Shown piece after piece: positions 55,407 to 64,000 of a stretch of DNA of 64,000 bases. A program made the translations under genes and the position numbers. Position 1 is the first letter of the stretch; the number at the start of each line of letters is the position of its first letter. The stretch spans positions 1,574,001 through 1,638,000 of the forward strand of contig NC_016135.3 in NCBI RefSeq assembly GCF_000005505.3, written 5' to 3'. Under the pieces are notes generated by a model that did no database searches, was not told where the DNA came from, and saw only the letters and a program-made list of their open reading frames with translations. This DNA comes from Brachypodium distachyon (lineage: Eukaryota; Streptophyta; Magnoliopsida; Poales; Poaceae).

Positions 55407-56423
55407 TGTCGTCGCTCGGTGCTCCGACACTGAGGGCGTGCAGTCACGTCCCCCTTTTAGGTTCGGTAGGGGCGTCTGGGGTGGAGACCAGATGATCGCC
55501 GGCACGGCCGATGAGGCCCTACGGGGCCGGCGAGGCAAAGTGCTAGGCGTACGCGCTAGTCCAAGAACAGACGCACGTACGTTTTTTACCCAGGTTCGGG
55601 CCACCCGGAGGTGTAAAACCCTACGTCCTGCCTGTCTGAGCTGATATTGATTAACGGATCAAATGTTTACAGGTTTCCGGGCAAGCTCCCGGGCTTTCTC
55701 TCAGTGGCTAGGCACTCCTCACCGCTCTCTGCTGGCTGCCTACTGGAGCCAGTAAGCATCTATCGAGCGAGCTTCGTCCGAACCAACTAACTGACCAACT
55801 GACTAACCTCCCAACTGTCTGACCCGTCAACCCTCTAACCCCCTTGACCGTTGGCATGGGTCCTCCTTTTATACACAAGGGGAAGCCACATGTGCCACGG
55901 TGCATGTGCTACAAGTGTCCAACGGGGAGGCATGCAACTCTTCCTGGTGAGCTGGTGGCATGCATGGGTGCCAACTCCACTCCTAGGGTCCTAGGACCCT
56001 AGGGTAGGATTGGACAACCACTGTTCCTTGGATCGGACGGGTAACTACCCGTCGGTCGGCTCGTTTACTGAGCCACGCGCCTTGCTCCTTGCCTTGGTGG
56101 GACCGCGTGTTCCGCGCCCGTCACGCGCCCGTGTGGCGCTGTCCAGTGGGCCCCACGACCCGAGGCGGGGGTACGCGTCCGCAAGTCGGCCCGGGAAGCA
56201 CCCGGGCCTAGTGCACCCGGGAAGCAGCTTCCCGGGAGGTGCCTAAGCGGGAATATTCCCAGAAGCCCCGCTAGCCCCTTTCGGGCTGGTAGCTTGCCGG
56301 GAAGCTCGTCGGCGCTTGCCGGGAAGCTCGTCGGCGCTCCCCGGGATGAGACCTTCCCGGGAACCCGGGGGAGGGGGCCACGCGTCGCGTAGCGGTGGTA
56401 CCCCGGGTGCCACTGCTGCGACA
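55407..56423 (-). repeat. Tat-2 5' LTR
   Basis: 1,017 bp; plus strand TGTCGTCGCT to CTGCGACA. It drives minus-strand transcription from TATAAAAGG at 55,865-55,873. The inverted repeat at 56,216-56,236 and GGGAATATTCCC at 56,249-56,260 are shared with the 3' LTR. A ~22-bp unit (GCTTGCCGGGAAGCTCGTCG) is tandemly doubled near 56,291-56,335 and is single in the 3' LTR. Confidence 0.92.
55865..55873 (-). promoter_or_regulatory. TATA box of Tat-2 5' LTR
   Basis: Minus-strand TATAAAAGG, also present in all other Tat LTRs here (43,516, 36,669, 41,725). Confidence 0.65.
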
Positions 56424-57574
56424 GGGTCTCGGATGAGTCTAACCTTTTCCTTGGCATCCTTTATCATGTCCGGGCCGAAAAGACTGCGGTCTCCTACACC
56501 ATCCCATAACAATGTTGTTCTGCACTTCCTTCCATACAACGCTTCAAACGGTGACATTCCTATGCTGGCTTGGAAGCTATTGTGGTATGAGAATTCTGCA
56601 TACGACAGGTTGTCACCCCAACTAGATCCATAATCTAGAGCGCAGGCTCTCAACATATCCTCGAGGATCTGATTCACACGCTCGGTCTGTCCATCCGTCT
56701 ATGGATGAAAGGCTGTAATGAATTCCAGTCTCGTTCCTAGAGACTCATGTAGCTGCCCCCAAAATCTTGAGGTAAATTGGGCACCTCGGTCTAAAACTAT
56801 TTCCTTGGGTACTCCGTGTAAACACACTATTCTGGAAATGTAGCGTTTCGCTAACTTTGCGCTGGTGTATGTGGTCTTCACTGGTATAAAGTGGGCAACC
56901 TTGGTTAAACGGTCAATCACTACCCAAATGGAATCATACCCTGATTTGGTCCTTGGTAAACCGGTGATAAAGTCCATGCCAACTTTATCCCACTTCCATT
57001 CTGATATTGGCAATGGTCTTAGCAATCCTGCTGGCTTTTGATGTTTAGCTTTAACTCTGCTGCACACATCACACAAGGCAATGAACTCTGCGATGTCTCG
57101 CTGCAATCCGGACCACCAAAATGTTTCCTTGAGGTCCATGTACATCTTCGTGTTTCCAGGATGGATTGAGTACGGTGAGTCATGGGCTTCTTGTAAAATC
57201 AGCTTTCTGATTTCCGGGTCCCGCGGTACGCAAATGCGTTTACCGAACCATATGGTATGGTCGTCTTCTTGAAAATCTTTGACCTTTCCGATAAGCATAT
57301 TCCCTTTTATTTCCTTAATTTCCGAGTCGCCCTTCTGTGCTTCTCTAATCTTATCCAGCAACGTGGGCTGTACTCCCAAAGTGGCTAAATAACGTTCCGG
57401 TACTATTTCCAGTCTTAGGTCCTTGAACTATTCGCACAATTCTGGCGGTAATTCTCCAGCTGTCAGTCCATTCAAATAGCCCTTGCAGCTCAAAGTATCG
57501 GCTACGACATTAGCCTTGCCTGGATGGTATTGTAAATTCAGGTCATAATCTTTTATCAGTTCTAACCATCTTCG
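56424..57574 (-). pseudogene. Tek-3 integrase (main part)
   Basis: Minus frame with linker LLDKIREAQKGDSEI, zinc region (HDSPYSIHPGNTKMY, CDVCSRVKAKHQKPAG), core WKWDKVGMDFITGLP, VLDRGAQF and QTERVNQILEDML, up to VRLIRD where Tat-2 interrupts. TAG at 57,428-57,430 and 56,699-56,701 stand where Tek-2 has CAG. It continues at 43,058-42,560. Confidence 0.87.
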
Positions 57575-58815
57575 CTATCTCAGATTCAACTCTTTTTGGG
57601 TGAATATATACTTCAGGCTCTTGTGATCTGTTAAAAACTCACAATGTTTCCCCATCAGGTAGTGTCTCCAAGTCTTCAGGGCGTGCACTACCGAGGCAAA
57701 TTCCAAATCATGCGTGGGGTAATTGACTTCGTGGCTCTTCAGTTGCCGCGAAGCATACGCTACAACTCTTCCATTCTGCATTAAGACTCCTCCCAATCCT
57801 TGACGTGAGGCGTCACAGTACACTTGAAAATCCTCCTGCAGGTCAGGCAAGACAAGGATGGGCGCAGACACTAGTCTCTTCTTCAATTCCTGGAAGCTCT
57901 CTTCACATTTCCCATTCCAAGCAAACTTCTTCTCTTTCTTTAAAAGCTCTGTCATGGGCTTCGCTATTTTGGAGAAATTCTCAATGAATCTCCGATAGTA
58001 ACCAGCAAGTCCAAAGAAACTGCGGACTTCTCCGACGTTCTTCGGGGCTTCCCAATCTGTAGCTGCTACAACCTTAGATGGGTCAACAGCTATTGCGGCT
58101 CCGGACACTATGTGTCCTAGAAAGCTGACTTCTGATAGCCAAAAGTCACACTTGCTGAATTTGGCGTACAGCTTCTCCAATATCATGCGGAGATGCTTCT
58201 CATGCTCTTCGTTGCTCTTGGAATAGATCAATATGTCATCTATGAATACCACGAAAACTTGTCCAAGAATTCCATGAACACCTTGTTCATCATGTTCATG
58301 AAGTATGCCGGTGCATTGGTCAATCCAAAAGGAATCACGGTGTACTCATACAATCCATACCTAGTGGTGAATGCCGTCTTGGGTATATCCATCTCTCGGA
58401 TCTTCAGCTGAAAATACCCTGATCGCAGATCGATCTTTGAGAACACTTGAGCTCCCTTCAATTGATCGAAAAGATCATTGATTATGGGCAAGGGATACTT
58501 ATTCTTTATCGTCACCTCATTTAGTGAACGATAGTCGATACACATCCCTTGGCTCTTGTCCTTCTTTTCCACAAACAGGACAGGTGCTCCCCATGGTGAT
58601 GAAGTAGGGCGGATGAAACCTTTCGCTAACTGTTCAGCTAACTGCTTTTTTAATTCTTTCAACTCATCCACAGCCATCTTATATGGTCTCTTGGCTGTGG
58701 GTCCACTTCCTGGCATTAACTCAATGAGAAATTCCACGTCACGGTCTGGTGGCATGCCTGGTAATTCCTCTGGGAATACGTCCGGGTATTCCTTCACTAT
58801 TGGTACCTCATCCAT
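57575..58815 (-). pseudogene. Tek-3 RT and RNase H
   Basis: 58,815-58,250: linker and RT fingers ([29 protein letters not shown]). A one-base shift near 58,250 falls right before the active site [10 protein letters not shown], after which the next frame runs through RNase H ([12 protein letters not shown]) and [12 protein letters not shown] to TAG 57,575-57,577, CAG in Tek-2. Otherwise well preserved. Confidence 0.88.
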
Positions 58816-60407
58816 GCTAACCCCCTTAAGAGCATTAACCTTGGGTCTCTTAAGCTCATGGGTTGACTTGTACCGGATGCGTCTTTTGTCTGGGGTTGTA
58901 GTAAGACGGTCCTCTGGGCACAGTCTACTAATCCTTCATACAGTGTCATCCAGTCCATTCCCAGTATTAGGTCCACTCCTCGGGAATCTATAACTATGAG
59001 ATCAGAGGGAAAAGTGTATCTCCCAATACTTAGGGGTAACTTGCGACAGTGTCGGGTTGCTATGATTGTTCCACCTGGTGAGTTCACTTTCATGGTTCTA
59101 GCCATGGTCTTAGAGGGTAATTTGCCTCTTTCTACTAATACTCTTGAAATGAATGAATACGATGCTCCAGTGTCAAATAAGACTAGTACTTCAATAGCAT
59201 TAATGTGGAAGGTGCCAAGTATGATACCTGGTTCCTCGATGATTTCTTCCACATCCACGTGATTCACGTGGCCCTTCTGGAATGGGTTGGGCTTGTTCCC
59301 AGTGCTGTCCTAGTTCTCCGGGCAGTTGGTGGCATAGTGTCCCATCTTGTGACACTTAAAGCATTCCACCTTGCTCATGTCCTTGTTGGCATTGTGGTTT
59401 TGACCATTGTTGCTCTGGCCATTGCCGTTGTTCCTGTCATTGCCATTGATGGGCCTTGGGTGAGCGAACTGATGCTGCTGCTGGTGCTGCTGATGGTGCC
59501 GGTTTCCATTGCCACCCTGGAGGTGGTGTCCTTGGCTTCCTTGGCAGTGGTGGTGACTATTTCCTCCACTGCGGTGGCTATTCTGGTTCCCGTTCCTGCT
59601 CAAGGAGGAACTGCCACTTCCATCATAGGAGGTGCGCTGCTTCTAGTGCGGGCCAGTGTGAGAGCCTCCTTGATGAAGTCTCTTCTTGTGGCTTTCCATT
59701 TGGGTGAGCTTACTTTCCAAAATGATGGCCTTGTCAATCAAGGACTGGAAGGTGTGGGTGTAAGCAACAGCAAGTTGAACTGACAGTTCGTCGTTCAGAC
59801 CGTCCAAGAACTTCTCTTTGCGCTTGGCATCAGTGTTCACATCGTCTGGCACGTAGCGGGACAGCTGGTTGAATACTTCTATGTATTCTGATACTGAGCG
59901 GCTTCCCTATCGCAGTCTGTGAAATTCCTTCTTCTTCAGACTGAGCACTCCCGCAGAGATGTGGGCGGTGCGGAAGGCTTCCTGGAACATGTCCCAGGTG
60001 ACATCCTCTATGGGGGTGGTGATTTGAAAGTTCTCCCACCATGACGCTGCGGGTCCTTCTAGCAAATGAGCTGCAAAACTCACTTTTTCTTCGTCAGTGC
60101 AATTGATGGTGACCAAATTCTTGTTGACTAAACGAAGCCAATCGTCAGCCATAATGGGTTCAATGGAGCTGAAAAAGGTAGGCGGGCGCAAACGCAGATA
60201 TCTGGTCAGCATATCCACTTGAGGTGGGTGGTGCTGCTGGTTGTTGTTGTTCTGTTGATTGTCGTTGTTGTTGGCCATTTGTTGAGTAATCAGCTGGAAG
60301 AATTGGGTCTGGGTGGCGAATAACTGCTGCATGGTTGCAGCATTCCCGTCTGCTTCGGTATTGTTAGCCTCGGCGTTGTTGGCGGGGTTCTGGCGTCTTG
60401 GAGGCAT
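58797..60407 (-). pseudogene. Tek-3 gag and protease
   Basis: ATG 60,407 (MPPRRQNPANNAEANN). Gln/Asn-rich N-terminus, capsid-like gag (DWLRLVNKNLVTINCTDEEK, DMFQEAFRTAHI, DAKRKEKFLDGLNDELSV), a His/Asn-rich stretch, CCHC knuckle CFKCHKMGHYATNC, protease with FDTGASYSFIS and [14 protein letters not shown]. One frame throughout, broken by TAG at 59,907 and 59,643 (both CAG in sister copies) and at 59,310. A shift near 58,900 leads into RT. Confidence 0.87.
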
Positions 60408-60638
60408 CTGTTTAGGGTAGCATAGATGAGGAAACAGATAGAATAGAGCTAAGGAGGTCTAAACCCCCAAAACAAGATATAACTCAAGCATATCGCAATC
60501 ATACACTCAATCAATCATAAAAGATTTTGGAAATTATAGCAAAAACACACTTGTTCATGATGGGGTACTGCCCATAAGAAATGAGTACGGAAAAAAAATG
60601 CAAATCGATCTACATTGCCATACACATAGCTTGTATGG
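60408..60638. other. Short spacer between Tek-3 leader ORF and gag
   Basis: AT-rich, with no gene. It separates the leader ORF (ending about 60,705 or 60,639 depending on frame) from gag. Confidence 0.55.
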
Positions 60639-61445
60639 TCAATGACTAACTCGCAATACTGATAACGCAAAGAAAAGATAAAGTCTGGCAGGCATCAACA
60701 AATCTAAGGATGTGTGGCTGATGGTGTGGTCCCATTCGCCTTCCTCCTGGAGCGAGTGTTGGTGGCAGGGGGTGTCCATCTCGTGGACCTCCTGGGGCTC
60801 CTCCTCCTCGGTCGGTTCCTCCTCCTGAGGCTCCATCTCCTGATCCTGTGGAAGAGGTGGGAACTGGACAGGCGCCGGTGCTACAGTTGGTGTGGCTGCG
60901 GCTGCGGCTGCGATGAACGCTTGGAACTGCTCGCAGTAGTAGCGAGCCTGGTCCCTCTTATACTGCAGCTGCTCGATGGCGTCTCCCATGTTGAGGACAG
61001 TGTTCTCCAACACAGCCTTGTCCTCCAGCCACTGGGTCTTCTCTCCCAGCAAATTACCAACCTGCTCCTCCGCTAGGTCGGCCCTGGTCATCTCCTGCTT
61101 GAGGCAAGACTCCAAGTCCACGGTGTTTATCTCCATGTTCTCGAAGTGGGTCGTCACTGGGGTTGCATCCTCGTCGTTGGTTGTAGCCACTGCCGAGCAT
61201 GCATGGTTCCGCCGTCCAAAGAGGAGGAAGGGGGAGTCCTCGGGGATCTTCGCCTCGATCTCCCACCGTGGCTGCGATCCCTCGGGTGCGGCGGTCTCGA
61301 CTCGGCCTCTGAACCTGGGTGGTGGCAGGTCGAGGAACGCACACAGTGCCGCCAAAGGGGCACTGAATAGCTGGTCGTCGTCCGTGGAGGGGTAGTAGAC
61401 TCGGGTGAACGGCGGTACGTTGCCGAAAGGTGTTGGGCTTCCCAT
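60639..61445 (-). CDS. Tekay leader ORF upstream of gag (orf0-like)
   Basis: 268-codon ORF starting MGSPTPFGNVPPF. The N-terminal ~100 residues (LAALCAFLDLPPPRF, FLLFGRRNHACSA) resemble no domain I know. Residues ~110-180 are a coiled coil (LKQEMTRADLAEEQVGNLLG, ENTVLNMGDAIEQL), followed by an Ala run and a Glu/Pro-rich acidic tail (QDQEMEPQEEE). Against Tek-2 there is one extra C near 60,770 that shifts the last ~40 codons; the alternative frame would end RSRRKANGT and stop near 60,706. RIRE3/RIRE8-type elements are reported to carry an orf0 at this place. Function unknown; no other break seen. Confidence 0.65.
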   Translation of the reverse strand: MGSPTPFGNVPPFTRVYYPSTDDDQLFSAPLAALCAFLDLPPPRFRGRVETAAPEGSQPRWEIEAKIPEDSPFLLFGRRNHACSAVATTNDEDATPVTTHFENMEINTVDLESCLKQEMTRADLAEEQVGNLLGEKTQWLEDKAVLENTVLNMGDAIEQLQYKRDQARYYCEQFQAFIAAAAAATPTVAPAPVQFPPLPQDQEMEPQEEEPTEEEEPQEVHEMDTPCHQHSLQEEGEWDHTISHTSLDLLMPARLYLFFALSVLRVSH

Positions 61446-61913
61446 CTATAGAAAACAAGAAGGAAAGGTAAGGGAGTATCAGTGACATGATATCAAAAGG
61501 TCGAATGTAAGTAAAATAAAATAAAAGATAATAGAGTGGATAAAGTGATAAAATCTAATATAAAGGTGGTGGAAATGCAAAACAAGGTTGGATGCATAGC
61601 AATATGTGAATAACATGGCAACATGATTATAGTGGTGGATGGTATAATAAGACAAAGATGCATCTGTGGAATAATATAAGAAACATGCATCTGTGGTATA
61701 ATGCATAGTATTTGGTGTATATGTAAAATAACTCAACAAACATGTCATGCATATGTAGGATTTAAATGCAATGATTTAGATGAATAGGGATACGGAGTAA
61801 AATATATGTATAGATATAGATCAGATAGGGATAAGAAATAATCCTAAGGTTTGGTCTTTGGTTTTGTCTTATCCTAATCCAAACTAGGGTCACGTTCCTA
61901 CAGGCAACACATT
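61446..61913. other. Tek-3 AT-rich leader between primer site and leader ORF
   Basis: About 470 bp, AT-rich, with no supported gene; open frames at 61,479-61,748 are low-complexity Tyr/Ser/His/Phe-rich shadows. Confidence 0.6.
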
Positions 61914-61925
61914 GCTCTGATACCA
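61914..61925 (-). other. Tek-3 primer binding site (tRNA-iMet)
   Basis: Minus strand TGGTATCAGAGC, 2 bases after the 5' LTR end at 61,928. Standard initiator-Met primer site. Confidence 0.92.
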
Positions 61926-61927
61926 TC

Positions 61928-62097
61928 TGAAGCGATCCTCCCCCTTACAGGGTTCGATCTCTGTGCTTACTGTGCTAGTCCCTGGATCGACTCACTAGCA
62001 CACACAGTTTCATTGAAGCGACCGCCCCCGTACATGGGTTCGATCTCTGTGCTTTAGTGCTAGTCCCTGGATCGACTCACTAGCACACACAGTTTCA
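61928..62097 (-). repeat. Tandem duplication of the LTR terminus
   Basis: Unit 1, 61,928-62,013 (86 bp), starts TGAAGCGATCC; unit 2, 62,014-62,097 (84 bp), starts TGAAGCGACCG. They share most of their length, including CTAGTCCCTGGATCGACTCA, but differ at several sites. Other LTR copies here have one unit. Confidence 0.88.
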
Positions 62098-64000
62098 AGA
62101 TGTAATATCATAGAACAAAGGTCTAAATATTACAACGTATCATCCAGAATTTAAAGATACTTAAAACTCGCATAACCTCACGGGTTAGCTGGAAATAAAA
62201 CAACTATTTAGCAGCGGAAATCGGAAGATACAAGGGCACATCAACACCACGGTGAGAGCGTGTTGGAATGTAAGCCCGTAACCCAAACATGCAGAACGTA
62301 CATCTTACTCATCGTCGGAGCTTCCTGCATCATTAAACGATGCAGCCACTAGGGTCAATACATTGATTGTATTGGCAAGATTCACTAGGAGTTATACCAG
62401 AGCCTACCAAATATATGCATAATGTGGCAAAGTGGGGTTCAGGCTATTTGCATAAAAGCTCAGTTGCTGAATCCTATATTTTATTCAAATAGCATTTTAT
62501 CATTATTGGACACGGGGTAGACACACCCATGCTCCTATTATCCTAAAGCACATTGATGTGGATTCATCAAGTGCCCCTACCCTGTTCAACCATCCATTTT
62601 ATTTAAGAAGTTAGAATGAGTGAGACTTTCCTTACAGCTCCACATCTAGTCGCTCAAATTGTCCGTTGCCGGGGACACGGCTAAGTACTTAGTTTTGACG
62701 CTCTCGAGAGTTTGTACACATTCCCCACAAGAAACCGACGGGTTAATCCCTTGCTGTCCTCAGGGTAGAGTAGCAACGGCATCGATTACGAGATTTTCAG
62801 AGGTAATTTCCTAAACCACGAGAGAATCACGCTCCCCCTACACGACTACCTCAGTACAATTCTTCGGGTTTAGGTTCATACAACTTACTCTTGTCTCGCC
62901 AGAGCCCATATAGCATTGTGGTTGTACTAGAAGCTTCTAAATAGGAAACTAGTCCAGTCTCGGTTACCCCAGGTGGCATTCCACATTTGCAACGTAGGCG
63001 CTCCCCGAATCCACGGAAGAGACGTCCATGGACGATTCATTCCTGAATCCACAGGAACTCGACTCAGAGGGACCCATAGAAATGGACCTGACGCCGCTAA
63101 TCCTCAAAATCTTCAAAGCTGCCCACCCAGGACGGTTCATTTAATTAATTGTTTTGCCTTACATCTAACAAAATCATTTCATATCGCCAGAGGCATAACA
63201 ATATCATAATGTAGTTATTTCCCCACGATACTACCATAGCGTAGCATTCAACTACAATCGATGGCAATTTTGGTAGCAAGGTAATGGCGAGGGTAAACTA
63301 TACTACCTGGGATTTATAGCTAGCATAGAAGTACGAGTAATATTCCTGATGCATCTAATAAAACATCTAGTGCATAGTAAAAATATTTAGGAGAATGATC
63401 AAAGTGAACTTGCCTTGTCCAAGGTTGTGGTAGTTCTCGCACTCTTCGCAACAACAATGATTACACTCCACACAATCTAAAATAAAAGAAACATACACAC
63501 AATAAACACAACATTCAACACAAAAACCATGCCATGATGCATATGCCATGATGATGCACACAAAGGTTACCTCCAAGGTAAAAAGTTTTGTTTGTGTTTT
63601 GAAAACTTTTTCAAATGGTTTGGACAGATTATACAACATCAAAGTGGTAATTAATATGCATGAAACATGAATAGGGTTTAAAACAAAAAATTGTGCGGCT
63701 TTTGCAACATAGAGCAATATTTAACTTGTATGTCATGATTATACACAAAATAATTTCTTCTCTGGTTCTAATGGACAGAGAACAAGTTTAAATAATTTTA
63801 TAGCAAGCTAACATGCTCAAAACTATTTTGAAACAATTCATTTGAAATTTAAACCATAAACCACCATTCTGTAAATAGCTACTGTCTAAGTTGTTCAAAA
63901 CTGAAATTAAACAGTGCCAAAATACTCTACACGTTGTGACGATTCCAGAAAGGTGCGGAACACAATTTTTGGACAAACGGTTTGAAAGATATGAGGCTTT
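61928..64000 (-). repeat. Tek-3 5' LTR, runs off the right edge
   Basis: Begins on the plus strand with TGAAGCGATC (inverted LTR end) and follows the inverted solo LTR for the rest of the window; the LTR start is off-window. It carries a terminal tandem duplication (61,928-62,097). Open frames such as 63,367-63,717 are AT-driven and not conserved in the other LTRs. No gene. Confidence 0.87.

Larger units (their letters stand above)
43059..56423 (-). mobile_element. Tat-2: complete Tat-lineage Gypsy element with antisense extra ORF
   Basis: 13,365 bp, minus orientation: 5' LTR 56,423-55,407, tRNA-Arg-like primer site 55,404-55,387, gag, protease, RT, RNase H, second (archaeal-type) RNase H, integrase (to 49,861), a 2-kb non-coding repeat-bearing region, the extra ORF on the opposite strand (44,487-47,530), and the 3' LTR 44,082-43,059. 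The double RNase H marks the Tat lineage; the layout recalls RIRE2/Grande. The LTRs differ by roughly 30 substitutions plus indels. Gag is internally deleted and pol has two stops and two shifts, so it is not autonomous. Confidence 0.92.
42040..64000 (-). mobile_element. Tek-3: minus-strand Tekay element, split by Tat-2
   Basis: Read right to left: 5' LTR (from beyond 64,000 to 61,928), primer site, leader ORF, gag, protease, RT, RNase H, integrase to 56,424, then the Tat-2 insertion, then integrase end and chromodomain (43,058-42,560), polypurine tract and the first ~480 bp of the 3' LTR. It is the most complete Tekay copy here, but carries many TAG stops and several shifts. The rest of the 3' LTR is lost at about 42,040. 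Confidence 0.88.

Noticed and set aside
61479..61748. Tyr/His/Phe-rich ORFs
   Set aside because: Low-complexity frames in an AT-rich untranslated leader.
63367..63717. Cys- and aromatic-rich 116-residue ORF resembling a membrane protein
   Set aside because: AT-rich LTR sequence, no homologous ORF in the other Tekay LTR copies, no start context.
1..64000. Host gene, CRISPR array, bacterial operon or defence system
   Set aside because: All sustained coding similarity is to LTR retrotransposon proteins; no regular short spacer repeats, no bacterial gene order, no exon set of a plant gene was found.

Overview
The window is a stretch of grass (Poaceae-type) nuclear genome made almost entirely of nested LTR retrotransposons. 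I see no host gene, tRNA gene, rRNA gene, CRISPR array or bacterial feature. The evidence for a grass is indirect: an Angela/BARE-1-like Copia element, Tekay (Del/RIRE3/RIRE8-like) chromoviruses whose long LTRs begin TGTAACATCCC, and Tat-lineage (RIRE2/Grande-like) Gypsy elements with an extra PF04195-type ORF. Family names come from recognised protein motifs and termini, not from a database search. The species cannot be fixed from the sequence.

Layout. 1-12,010: part of a Tat element (Tat-1a) carrying the extra ORF on the plus strand, split by a young, almost complete Copia element (3,267-11,099; perfect 5-bp target duplication). 12,010-12,830: 3' part of a Tekay LTR. 12,831-16,487: plus-strand Tat pol (Tat-1b). 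16,488-21,526: Tek-1, a deleted plus-strand Tekay element. 21,527-34,815: Tek-2, a minus-strand Tekay element with a foreign Gypsy LTR plus primer site (22,243-25,646) inside its 3' LTR and a solo Tekay LTR (30,106-33,312, perfect 5-bp target duplication) inside its reverse transcriptase. 34,816-42,040: rearranged mosaic of Tat and Tekay pieces, including a Tat 3' end with LTR, Tekay LTR pieces in both orientations, a gag-integrase fusion and a truncated Tat LTR. 42,040-64,000: Tek-3, a minus-strand Tekay element cut in its integrase by a complete Tat element (Tat-2, 43,059-56,423). The 5' LTR of Tek-3 runs off the right edge.

How the parts work together. Every coding region belongs to a retroelement: gag (capsid), protease, reverse transcriptase, RNase H and integrase, plus two accessory ORFs. 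One is the antisense coiled-coil ORF of Tat; the other is a leader ORF of Tekay. None of the polyproteins is open from end to end. The Copia copy is closest, with one in-frame TGA in about 1,313 codons. Tat-2 has both LTRs and a primer site, but its gag is internally deleted and its pol has stops and shifts.

Relative age by nesting. Tek-3 is older than Tat-2. Tek-2 is older than its solo LTR. Tat-1a is older than the Copia element, whose LTRs differ by six transitions and one indel over 1.35 kb. Many inactivating stops are TAG where a sister copy in this same window has CAG, as expected of long-term methylation at CHG sites in silenced plant transposons.
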